Source of the DNA: Craspedostauros australis
Lineage: Eukaryota; Bacillariophyta; Bacillariophyceae; Mastogloiales; Achnanthaceae
Length of the DNA: 64,000 nucleotides
Assembly: GCA_026770025.1 (NCBI GenBank)
Contig: JAMXDE010000018.1
Span: 868,001-932,000 of the forward strand
Direction of reading: 5' to 3'
Under the pieces are notes generated by a model, which was not told where the DNA came from, did not search any database, and saw only the letters and a list, made by a program, of their open reading frames with translations. Shown in pieces: positions 12,449 to 22,483 of the stretch (positions are counted from its first letter, which is position 1; each line of letters starts with the position of its first letter). A program made the position numbers and the translations under genes.

Positions 12449-14685
12449 TTACACGAGGGTCGCGTTGCGTTGGATGGATTGTCGCAAGTACGCGCTGCCC
12501 CGTCTCGGAATGCCTAACCCAACAGCGCTGTTGTGGTCATCTTCGAGTCGTTGCAAGGTGAGAGTGGGAGTAAGAGCAATGCCATGATCGTCGTACTGGC
12601 CGCTACCCATCTCGCCGTCATCGTCGCCGTCACCGTCGCTGTCACTATCATTTGTTCTCACAGCTTCATGCCCTTGTGTGAGAAGCTCTTTTGTTGATTG
12701 GATGTAATACGCTGTCCAGCATGTCACCACGAACATTCCCAACATGGCACCGATACGGGCCAGGTCGTTCTTGGAGTAGCCGGCATCCTGAAGGCTTCCC
12801 GACACGGACGAGCTCAGGGCCTCGCTGAGCGTCGCAAGCGTGAACTGGACCGCCAGCACGCGACCGAGAATGTTCTTGTCGCACACCTCTTGCAGGATGA
12901 GGTTGGCGTACATCCAGGCGATGCCAGATCCGATGGTGCGCACGAAGGTCCCCATGAGGAATTGCTCGAAGGTCTCCACGAACGAAATGATGCACCATCC
13001 CGCGGTGAGCATGCTCAATCCGATGATGCAGGCACGTTGCATGCTCAGCAGGTCGTTGGGATTCGTAAATGTATTGACAATCATCGGTCCTGTCATGCAG
13101 CCGCAACCAACCACGCAGAAGAGGTACCCCATGCGCTCCGCAGATGCCTGCTTGTTCTCTTCGCCTGTGACGGGATCCCGGACAGTGGAAAAGCTGGCGC
13201 CGACGATATCTTCGATGCCCCAAACCAACGACGCGGATGCCAACAGGAATACGAGCATGCCGAATCCGCACGTCGTGAGGTATTTGTAGACTTGCTGGAA
13301 GTCTTCACAGGGCATGCTGTGCAAGTAGGGAGCGGTCGTGGCGTTGGGTGGGGTGGTTGATGGAGATGTTGCGCCGCCATGATCGCAACTCAATCCATCC
13401 GCGTCGCTGTCAGTCCCTTGCGTTACATCCATACTACTGTTGCTGACACTGCTTCTCACGATGCTTCTTTGTTTGCCACCATCTAGCGTTGAGACATTGA
13501 AGTTGCCTTGGATGCCCCAGTAGACGAACCCCGCACTACACAAGAAGGTGATGAAGTCGACCAGGTAACACGTTGACAGCCCGATCTTGGCCGTCGCAAA
13601 TCCTGCCACCAATCCACCGACAATTGACGAGCAGCTCCACGCCCAGGTGTTCATGGTGATCCCGATCTGCAAATCCCGCGCATCAGGAATGAGCAGCGGC
13701 ATCATCCCTGAAGACACCGGTTGGTAGCACGACGCCACGGCGCTCCGCAGCATCGACACGATGAAGATCAAGGGCAAGGATTCGAAGTGGATGCCCAGCA
13801 AGTACAACAGCACCACGATTCCGCTCACTAAATCCATCCAAACCATGAGCCTTCGACGATCGTACCGATCCGCGAGGATGCCACCAAGTTGCGAAAAATG
13901 GCTTTGGGCAACAGAACGCTGAGCACCAGATGCGACATGGAGGAACCTTTGCCACCGGATAGCTCCTCCACCAAGAGAAGGCTCGCGATGCGGACGAACC
14001 AATCTCCCATATGCTGGCAGACGTGGGAAACGAAGTAGGCTCTGTACATTGGGTACCGGTGCATCAGATTCCAATACGTAGTGGGCTCGTCGTGTTGTGA
14101 GTGCGAAGCTGCGGTGTGCTTGATCGTGTGCGTGTGCGTATGCGTGTATGTGCCATCGCTGTCGCTGTTGATGATGCGGTCGTTGCGATGCGTGGATGTG
14201 TCATGGCCATTGCCGATCCTGGCAGATGCATTGATGTCCTCCAATGCTGCACCTCGGTCGTCGCCATCTTCATGGTCATCAATCGATGACGGCAGAGAAT
14301 CGTATGCGACCCCTGAGCGCGATCCGATTCTGGCATTGATCAGACTGCTCCGTCTCCGGACACCTGCGTCTTGTTCTGTTCCTGTTGTTATTGTGATTGT
14401 TTGCGTCGCACTCATTGTTGTTGCTTTCAGTGTTGCTGCTGTTGCTGCTGTTGCTGCTGCTTGTGTTTTCTCTCTTTCGACCAGTACCACCATTTCAAGA
14501 ATGTTGATGTGTTCGATTTGTGACCCTCGTGAGGTTTCGTTGTTGATGCGAGTGATTCCTTCCTGTTGCTTGACGCATGCAGCCAAATACATCGCGGAGA
14601 TACCAGTACCGTCTGTTCCTCCTTGGTAATCATGATGTTGACGATGTTGACGATGTGTGGACCAGTCACAGAGACAAGATGGCAT
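12449..14685 (-). CDS. Major facilitator superfamily transporter (MFS_3-like) with a 1-nt frameshift at 13894-13898
   Basis: A polytopic secondary transporter; the substrate is unknown. The N-terminal frame (ATG at 14685, or more plausibly the internal ATG at 14416) encodes about 150 low-complexity residues and then the first membrane helices (YRAYFVSHVCQHMGDWF, then LVLSVLLPKAIF). The motif-A loop GGILADRYDRRR and all later helices are in another frame (open 14074-12449). Adding one T to the five-T run at 13894-13898 (minus-strand sense) would give the expected helix-to-motif-A transition, so the gene carries a one-base homopolymer deletion or an assembly error. The helices are split by a polar Ser/Thr-rich central loop of about 60 residues, and the C-terminus is acidic. 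The architecture resembles bacterial-type MFS_3 exporters. It is convergent with the importin gene. Confidence 0.8.
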
Positions 14686-15125
14686 TCACACACGATGAGA
14701 ACATGAACACTCAAGAAGAGATGTGAGCGCCGCAAAACTTCGTGGATGGTTGAAAAAGTGACGCAGGTGAGGACGGGATTGCAGTCTTGTTTGAATCATG
14801 GATGATTTATCATCTCCTTCTCGTTGTTGTTTCAGAGCGGTGTGGAGGTCTGCGCTGGCGAGATGCTCCTCGTTCAACCGCAGCCTGTACTACCAACACC
14901 CACAAGATCCCTCCCCATGTTCAACGTTTCCTATTGTGTTATGTACCAGGCTGTGTGGTAGTTGAGCACCCCGCGAATGGAAGGATATGCCATACTCGTT
15001 GGTATGGTGGTATGGTTCCAATCTCGCCAATCCTGCAAGACCTTCCACTCATCATCATAATTGCACTTTACATATGGTACGAGCGCGAATGTGTACCATG
15101 CACTCTTCAGCAATTGCATGCTCAT
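14686..15125. other. Intergenic region
   Basis: 440 bases between two minus-strand genes: 5' flank of the MFS gene and 3' flank of the membrane protein gene. No feature recognised. Confidence 0.55.
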
Positions 15126-16175
15126 TCACATTATGACAACGAAGTAGCGCGGCCGTTCGTCATCCAGGACCCATCCCCAGAATCCGTAGAGTCCTAAGTA
15201 CAGACCCAGCAGCAGCGCCCACATGATGACGACCTTGGCCTTGCGCGGCGTGAAGATGGGGTACAGATGCACGCCAAGACGGTCCAGCACCAAGTAGTAC
15301 AATGCAAAGTAAGTCATGAAGTGGAAGACGCCAATCCAAAAATCCACCGGGCCGATCTGTCGCTGCGGTTCCGTAATGACGCCGTTGATGATGGCGTAGA
15401 AGATGTTGCACACGTGAAGCTGGACCAATCGGAAGTTGAACATGTAGCCGATGAACCGTTGCCGCATCTCATTTCCCTTCGGCATCAGGAAGATCGTGAA
15501 TGGCATGATGACGAAGTTCCACACAAAGAACGTCGCGGATGCCGAGAACAGGACGTAGAACCTCAAGGTCTCTGCCACAAGTGCCGCCGTTGGCGAGAAC
15601 GGGGCGACGATCGCGAGGCCGAATCGGCACATCATTCCCGTCCAGCTGTGCACCGTGTAGGTCACCCAAGCACCGAACCCCGCAGGGCTGAAGCAGATTA
15701 TGTGGAGAGCGATGTAGACTGTCCACACGAACCCCATGATGTTGAAGTACCATGAGAGGGTGAAGGCCTCGTACGCGCCATCCGCCATCAGCTGCTCCTT
15801 CCAGCTCGTGTTCGTAACTCCATCCACATCGACAGATGCCAACGAAGTCGATCTCGCGACCGTGAAACCCATCGCGGCCGAGTAGAGGCCACAGAAGGCG
15901 ACGAGGAAGGAGATGAGCCTCCACGCCCCCACCCTCATGTCGAGTGGCAGGAAATTGAACACACCCTTGAAGGATCCGTCTTTCATCAGCACCCATGGTT
16001 GTTCCGAATCGAACAGATCCATCAAGGAAAGTTCTTCCAATGATTTGCGCCGCACTCTTCGATAGCTTGGGCCGTCCTCGTCATCACTGCAATCATGGTG
16101 ATGATCGTAGTGGTTGGATCCTTGGCTGACGGACGACGTCATGATGGCGCAGCAGCGAATGCGAGATGGGGGCAA
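15126..16175 (-). CDS. Polytopic membrane protein of unknown function (349 aa)
   Basis: A single open frame of 349 residues. An N-terminal hydrophilic tail (about 75 residues with a His/Asp-rich patch and RRVRRKSLEELSLMDLFDSE) precedes about seven hydrophobic segments, for example WRLISFLVAFCGLYSAAMGF, FNIMGFVWTVYIALHIICF, FYVLFSASATFFVWNFVIM, FWIGVFHFMTYFALYYLVL and VVIMWALLLGLYLGLYGFW. The sequence LDRLGVHLYPIFTPRKA between the last two helices is faintly like the DRE..YP turn of FAR-17a/AIG1-type proteins, but too weakly for a name. A second Met 11 codons in (MTSSVSQG) is an alternative start. Clean frame and strong hydrophobic periodicity make it a real gene; the function is unknown. Confidence 0.8.
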   Translation of the reverse strand: MPPSRIRCCAIMTSSVSQGSNHYDHHHDCSDDEDGPSYRRVRRKSLEELSLMDLFDSEQPWVLMKDGSFKGVFNFLPLDMRVGAWRLISFLVAFCGLYSAAMGFTVARSTSLASVDVDGVTNTSWKEQLMADGAYEAFTLSWYFNIMGFVWTVYIALHIICFSPAGFGAWVTYTVHSWTGMMCRFGLAIVAPFSPTAALVAETLRFYVLFSASATFFVWNFVIMPFTIFLMPKGNEMRQRFIGYMFNFRLVQLHVCNIFYAIINGVITEPQRQIGPVDFWIGVFHFMTYFALYYLVLDRLGVHLYPIFTPRKAKVVIMWALLLGLYLGLYGFWGWVLDDERPRYFVVIM

Positions 16176-16529
16176 TGGGTACAGTACGAGTACGGACTAC
16201 TTGATCAATGTCGACTAGGATGGAATCTGAAAGCGAAGGCGTGGCGTGATGTTGTATCTGCGTTTGCAGTTTGACTCAGGCGGAGATTGAATGTTGCTGT
16301 TGCTTCTGCCAAGGTCATCGTGCCGTTCGTCTGTTGGTTCGCGACAGCTCTGATGTTGTCATCGATGGCAACGATGGCGAAGGAGTATCTTGTGAAGCGC
16401 TTGCAAGGAGCTAAAATAGTCCCGAATCGAAATAGCACCGAATCGTGCCAGTCGAAGACATGCGAAGTAGCGTGCGTGCGAGTCACGGATGCTGTCCACA
16501 TTCTGCTCTCCAGAGCGGCGACTTCCGCA
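16176..16529. other. Intergenic region between tandem minus-strand genes
   Basis: 354 bases; 5' flank of the membrane protein gene and 3' flank of the C78 peptidase gene. No feature recognised. Confidence 0.55.
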
Positions 16530-18245
16530 TCATCGCCGGGATGCCGCAACCGCACCTTTGTTGGCTGTGAGGACGCTCATGGTGGCCTTCCTGGAGGATC
16601 GTTGGTGGTAATCCAAAGACTTGGCAGAGCACAGGACGACCTGGCAATCCCGATTCTTCTTCTGTATGTACTGCAACGACAGGAAGACTGGTTTGCAGGA
16701 CTTTCTGCTGCGGATGCAGTTGTTGTCCAGCTGCTGCTTCAGCCGCTTGCCGTCTTTGAGTGGATCGAAGACGAGGAAACCGAAGGAGCTGGTGCCGAGT
16801 GTGCCTTGCACGCCCACGATGGTGACGGAATGTCCCTCCCACTGCAGATAGATGGGTAGTCTATTGCAGTTACACGGTCGTATGTGACGGCCGTTCGTCT
16901 GGCGGTCGTTGATGCTCTGCATGGACTCCTTCAAGAGCCTCTGTGCGTAATGCTGCACGTTCGCAATGTCGGAACAGACCAGGCACTCATGAGCCGTCCG
17001 GTCTTCGAAGTAGGCATGGACGAAGGGAGCCAACCAACGACGGGATGCGTCGCATCTCACGAACTGGACGACTGTGGAATCGATGCCGCAGTACGTGAGC
17101 ACGGACAGGACTTCGACAGCGCCGATCTGCGCCCCCTTGCCCGTCTTACCGACGATGGCGTGATTGTAGAACCTCGCACCTTGCGGATCCCACCCGTCTC
17201 TCCAGGCCGATTCCAGCAGGTGTTGCAGGCGCAGCATTGTCGGAATGGCGACGGTTCCTGTCTCTGTATGGCATTGTCGCTGTCGCTGTTGTTGTTGCTG
17301 TTGCTGTTGCGTCGATGAGATTGTTGATGAACGGTATGTCTTGACAGCCTTGACGGATCTGGTCGGAACGATGGAAAAGAAAGAATGGTCGGATTGCAGG
17401 ACGCAGAGCAACGGCGCCAGCAGCATCTGCATGTTCCGAAAACCGCAGCTGTTCTTGTCCGATTGTTGGACGTGAACGAAGCATTCGTTGGTCGGGTTGG
17501 AGGGAAATAATGAATATCGTGGCGGATCTTCGCCTGTTGAACACTCAGATGATGTCGCGCGATGAATTGCGTGGATACTTGGCGATTTGTGGGTCTTGGT
17601 GCATGTGGAGCAGACTGCTGCGGCTGCTCCTGATGATGTTGGTGCGGAGGTCGCCAGGACGTTGTTGTTGATGCTCTCAAGCAGAGAGTGGGTCAACACG
17701 CCGTTATCATCCGCATGGTCATCACCAAATGACGGGATTATTGTGCGTGGCATCGCTGCGTGTTGCTGTGGTGGATGTTTGCTGATTCCACCATTCGATT
17801 GCGTCTCATCTTCTTGAGAAGCGGCGATGGCAGCGGCCAGATTCCTGTCTTCCTGTTCGGAGGGAATCGCCAACCTGGCTCTCTTGCGTTGATGCATCTG
17901 TTGTTGCATCTGTTGTTGCACTCGTTGCTGATGTTGATGTTGCGCAGGCGATGGTGGAACAACGCCGATAATCTCCACTGACTCGTCATCATCCTCATCA
18001 TCTTCATGATGATTGTGGCGCTTGTGGTTGTGGGCGTTTGTGGGAGCATCGTTCCGCCCGTCGAATGCTCTGCGTCTGTTGGAAGTCATCTCGACAATGC
18101 TTGATGCCTCTGGCTGATGCGATCTCTTGACATCGTGTCGCGCACACTGTTCGGCTTCCTTTTCATCAGCAGACGACGTCAAGTCGATCACATCACCACC
18201 GACATGGTCGGACATGATGAGGATGCTGCGCGAAGGTGCGCTCAT
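16530..18245 (-). CDS. C78-family (ZUP1/UFSP-like) ubiquitin or ubiquitin-like cysteine peptidase
   Basis: A 571-residue protein with a C-terminal C78 papain-fold peptidase domain, the family of ZUP1 deubiquitinase and UFM1 proteases. Visible core: the nucleophile Cys about 267 in DKNSCGFRNMQMLL; AWRDGWDPQGA and AQIGAVEVLSVLTYCGI in the middle; His about 472 in QWEGHSVTIVG; Asp about 494 in LVFDP. The N-terminal half has VIDLT (19-23) and VEIIGV (90-95), both SUMO-interaction-like, a basic NLS-like RKRAR (120-124) and EDRNLAAAIAASQ (about 132-144), which fits a ubiquitin-interacting helix. No zinc fingers are seen, unlike animal ZUP1. I chose the ATG at 18245; the frame is open to 18479, but the upstream part is repetitive and hydrophobic and is probably leader. 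A poly-Gln run lies within the catalytic domain. Confidence 0.85.
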   Translation of the reverse strand: MSAPSRSILIMSDHVGGDVIDLTSSADEKEAEQCARHDVKRSHQPEASSIVEMTSNRRRAFDGRNDAPTNAHNHKRHNHHEDDEDDDESVEIIGVVPPSPAQHQHQQRVQQQMQQQMHQRKRARLAIPSEQEDRNLAAAIAASQEDETQSNGGISKHPPQQHAAMPRTIIPSFGDDHADDNGVLTHSLLESINNNVLATSAPTSSGAAAAVCSTCTKTHKSPSIHAIHRATSSECSTGEDPPRYSLFPSNPTNECFVHVQQSDKNSCGFRNMQMLLAPLLCVLQSDHSFFSIVPTRSVKAVKTYRSSTISSTQQQQQQQQRQRQCHTETGTVAIPTMLRLQHLLESAWRDGWDPQGARFYNHAIVGKTGKGAQIGAVEVLSVLTYCGIDSTVVQFVRCDASRRWLAPFVHAYFEDRTAHECLVCSDIANVQHYAQRLLKESMQSINDRQTNGRHIRPCNCNRLPIYLQWEGHSVTIVGVQGTLGTSSFGFLVFDPLKDGKRLKQQLDNNCIRSRKSCKPVFLSLQYIQKKNRDCQVVLCSAKSLDYHQRSSRKATMSVLTANKGAVAASRR

Positions 18246-18700
18246 GTTGATTCGCGATGGAGTGAAGTTATGAACCAAACGTGCGCCGAAGGAAGAGAAA
18301 AGTCGCGACGAAGCGAAAGATGATGAAACGGAAACCAGAGAGCGTTCGACAATACGTCTGTCCGTCACACCAAGAATGATTACCCAACACGAGAACTTCC
18401 CCAACCAACAAAAAACGCAGACACGAACAAAACAACACACAAACAGAGACACATCAAATGCATCAAACGCATCAAACACAAAAGGATCGTTGTCTCATCC
18501 CTCTTGTTCATTCCATCACCACCACCATCATCATCACCATCACCATCATCAATCACAGGTGGACTGTTCTACTCAGTTCAACTCACTCCTAATACGCTTA
18601 CTCCACAAGTAACCCAACCTCAGCACGGGCCCATCACATTCCTTTATAATAACACGACAAGAGAACAGACCACACAACACACCACGCAACAGACATCACC
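18246..18700. other. Divergent promoter region
   Basis: 455 bases between the C78 peptidase (-) and the RRM gene (+), with A/C-rich leader sequence and a CAC/CAT triplet run at about 18523-18553. Confidence 0.55.
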
Positions 18701-19183
18701 ATGACATCCGCAAAAGAGCAACAGCAGCAGCAACAGCAATCATCCATCGCGTCCGACCCCTCCATCCTGCTGTCGAAGCGCGCCGTCTACATCGGCGGAC
18801 TGGTGCCTGACGTCACGCAATCCATCCTGCGCGCCGCCTTCATCCCCTTCGGCCACATCCAGACGGTCGACATTCCCATGGACTACGAGAAGGGCACGAC
18901 GCGCGGATTCGCCTTCCTCGAGTTCCAGGATGCTGATGATGCCGCCGAGGCCATCTTCAACATGGACGGCGCCGAACTGCTGGGCAAGACCCTGCGCGTC
19001 AGCGTGGCGCAGGTCAACCAGGTCAACAAGCTCATGGGCGGTGCCGGCAAGAAGGGCAGCGGCGCTATTTGGGATAGCGACGAGTGGTTTCAGAACAATG
19101 CGGATGGTGGTGCCAAGGACGCCGAGATGCAGCGCGATGATCAGGAGACACTCACAGACGTCAAGCCTTCGGCGAAGCAGTAG
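18701..19183 (+). CDS. RRM protein resembling the N-terminal half of PPIE/CYP33
   Basis: A 160-residue RNA-binding protein. After a poly-Gln tract it has one RRM (about residues 26-105) with RNP2 VYIGGL (29-34) and RNP1 RGFAFLEF (68-75). The wording KRAVYIGGL, AAFIPFGHIQTVDIPMDYE and the tail IWDSDEWFQ closely follow the RRM and linker of human PPIE (CYP33), a spliceosome-associated cyclophilin. The protein stops shortly after the linker, so the peptidyl-prolyl isomerase domain is absent; no cyclophilin motifs appear downstream on this strand. The ATG at 18701 (CACCATGAC) is well placed. It is either a true one-domain version or one half of a split ancestral gene. Confidence 0.9.
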   Translation: MTSAKEQQQQQQQSSIASDPSILLSKRAVYIGGLVPDVTQSILRAAFIPFGHIQTVDIPMDYEKGTTRGFAFLEFQDADDAAEAIFNMDGAELLGKTLRVSVAQVNQVNKLMGGAGKKGSGAIWDSDEWFQNNADGGAKDAEMQRDDQETLTDVKPSAKQ

Positions 19184-22100
19184 GCGGTGGTCGTCGAGCC
19201 AGGCAATGGAGATCGACTTCATCTATTTTGGAGGCTCGATAGTCTCGGGTATGCTTTGATTCCATTCAAAGGAAGCGGCCGATTATTGGCGAAAGGGTTG
19301 GGTGAAGGAAAACAGAGGTCAGCGTTGTCAATCGCAACGGGTGCCGCTGTTGCCGTTGCTGCAGCGCGTCGTGATCATGACTTGACGAGTTGGGGACTGA
19401 AAGTATCAAGGGAAACACCTCCATTGCGCCAGCAACGAGAACACCTGAGAATAGGCGTCACCGGCCGGTGCTGATCTGCATTCATCTCCTTAGCTCGTAT
19501 ACTTGCATCACATCTACGGATACATGCGGATACCAAAACTTGGAGCATGATGGTGCAGAGTCCAGAGCGTGATGAAATCAACCCGTCACGAACGAGACAC
19601 TTTCACGCAGACACCTTGCGACACCATGTGACAAGGAGCAGCGGACATCGAACCGACAAACCAGCCAACGACTTACCTAGTGAATTGATCCATCGGTCGG
19701 TGGATAAGCGATTCGTCAAGGCGAAGGAGACAGCGATGGTCCGCAATCAAGGAAAGACCAGAGGGCTCGTTACGAGTATGTGCGAGTATATGTGGGAACA
19801 TAGAATCGAATTGATGATAGATTGAGCAGTGCACACGATGTCCGCTCGTCGTCCTGCTTCCACGAGTTGACGCAATGGCGACATCCGCAAACAGGATGTT
19901 CTTTGTATTGCTTCATTCGGATTTGTCCTGGAGTGGGAGGGAATCAACGTCTGTGGATAAGTGTGGAGCAGAGCTGCTCGTGCACTTCTCTGGGAGACAT
20001 CATGTGTTTGGTGTATTAGGTCGTAGATGCAAGCCATATGTACGATCTATAATGGTGCACGAATGTCTGATAGTATTGCCAACGCATCGTGATACGAGGA
20101 TAGCCGCGCAGACCTTCGAACTACACATCTCTCCATTTGTCGACTTGCCTGTGGCCAACTCAGTTGTGATCGTTGATGGCTTCGGCGTCTCTGCCTGGAG
20201 AAACGATTGCTGGGACCCATTCACCTGTATGATCGCCTCCCATGCGACCTTCTTGCTCTTGTGCAGAACCGCCATGCATCAGTATCTTCAAGTTCAAGCA
20301 TACCCATGCCCAGCTGTGTCGGAAAGTGTCAACGTCTGTCTCCACCAACTGGCGATGTTTGTGCTTGCCTCGGCGTTCTCGTCGTGGGTTCTCGTTTTGT
20401 GAAGCAAACGTGACGCACAAAGAGCTATGGCAAGTATCTCAGGTCCTACACACTGCAGCTGTGCGAAGAAACTGAACCAAATCAGATCAGCCATGAGGAC
20501 CTGATAGAAGTTTTTTTCGCGCTTTGTCTCTGTCCATCTCTTCACGAGCGGGAAGTCGCTTTGGTTTGGCGAGCGTAGGAGTAGGTTGTAGTCCACCCGC
20601 GCAAATGAAGTTCTGCAATGGATATAGTACGCAAGTCGTCAAGCGCATGCCTGGAGTATGAGACTATGATGCAAAGAGGCAAAGAAATGGAAACAGGGGA
20701 TCAGAAAGGCAAGAACGCCAATCATCCTCAATCACCATGTTGCTGTCTTGACAAATGAAGGGCATCTATAGCGACACGATCAATTGCATAGATCGTGGCA
20801 GCCGTGGTTGAGGACGAAACCTGGGTTGGTCATGGATCCGAACATTCTCGCATCATGTTGCACAGTGGTGTGTATCTTCACAAACGTGTGTTATACTTCA
20901 CGGATGTGAATGAGTCTCTCTCACGACCTTTTAGCTCTCTCTGGGACTTCCATCCGTGCACCTCACCGACAGAGTTGTCGTTGGGATGCTGTGGCTGCCT
21001 GTGGCTGCAACCGCAATTGTAATTGTGACGACAAGCCAAGCTACGCGCAGACGACCATACCTTAGGTATTGCCGTGGATGAAGACGCCATCCGCTTCTAC
21101 ACAACATGGGTCGAATTGGGGAGGCCAACTGTTGTTCTGGTGGCATTCTGCTCTGGCTACATTTAAACTGGGATAGCATTCTGTTCTGCTGCGCATACGA
21201 CTATGTGGAGGCGCCGGACGAGCACGAACACGAATCAGACAACGATCATGTAGTGAAAAAGCCACGCCCACGTGCGTTTCCACACTTCTGCCATGCTCGA
21301 ATGGAGGTTACAGATAGGTGGGTGGGGTATGTACCGTGCTCGTAGAACGAAGTACTGGAGGGGTATGGGATGGCACAACTGCGTGATACGAGCACTCCGG
21401 ACGGCCCATTTTGTCTGTTTCCGAACCAGAGCATGACCCGAGGAACACGTGCGTACAAAGTCTACTGCGCGTTTGCGTCAATCACGACCATGTACGTGAG
21501 TGGAACAGCGTCCATTCATGACTAGCGCTTTGAAAAGCCTCTGGGTAGTCATAAATTGATATTTGTAGCATCAGTAGATCATAATAGTTGACGAATCTTC
21601 AATAGTTCGATGACCTGATGACGCGAGACGTTGTGTCCTTGAGAAGAAATACAAATCTGTGTAGAAGGCAGTAGTGGTTCTACTTGCACGGACATGCGCT
21701 GCGCCAAATGATCCCGAAATTTTCGGAACAACCCGTATTGCGTAACGGTCCGACCGCGGAAAGGACCACGATCAACGCAACGCCGAAGAATACACAACGA
21801 CGCAGTTAACGGTGGACGCGTAAACGGCAGTACTGGAGGGTACGTGTGTACGAGACGACGCAGCACGAGCACACACGCAGCGAGGCGCAAAGCACGCGAG
21901 AGAGAGAATTGGTTGGTTTGCTCGTGTCCAAGTTGGACCTGCGCGTGTGATACCGAGGTTGCGCGGCGGCAAAGGACGAAGGGCAGTGGCGTGCGAAATG
22001 AAACAGCGGAGGCGACACAGCCAACAACGACAAACGAAGACCAACCACCAAAAACACAGAACAGCCTCAACACGGAGGACCAGCGCGACAACGAGGGACC

Positions 22101-22483
22101 AACGAGTACGCGTGCTGTTGAACAACAACAACCCAGGCCACCGACATCACAGACAGCACGGACAGCATTGACCAACTGCGAGAAGTCACATCGCCACTCA
22201 ACTCATCCAGCAACGCCCAACAGCATCTTCTTCATTCGAACACAAACAAGACAAAGCAGCGAAGGACAGTGACAACAGCGATAGCAGAGGCAGAAAGAAG
22301 CAAAGAGCAAGAACAGAACACGAGCAGAGCAGAGTAGAGTAGAGCAGAGTACTACACCAAGAACGGCCAAAGCACGCAGACTCGCAGCAGCAAGAGAAGG
22401 AAGAGCCTCCAGCAGTTCATCCGTCGTTGCGCCATACTGTCGCACCATCTCACACAGAGACGCAGCCACAGAAACACAGCAAG
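19184..22483. other. Long intergenic region
   Basis: 3.3 kb without a convincing gene on either strand. The last 700 bases are A/C/G-rich with purine-rich AGAGC-type repeats (about 22318-22355) and probably contain the promoter and leader of the Asn-rich protein gene. Intron-split small genes cannot be excluded by eye. Confidence 0.45.

Noticed and set aside
18246-18479. N-terminal extension of the C78 peptidase to an ATG at 18479
   Set aside because: Repetitive start (FDAFDAFDV) and hydrophobic Cys/Val-rich sequence do not fit a nuclear protein; more likely leader.
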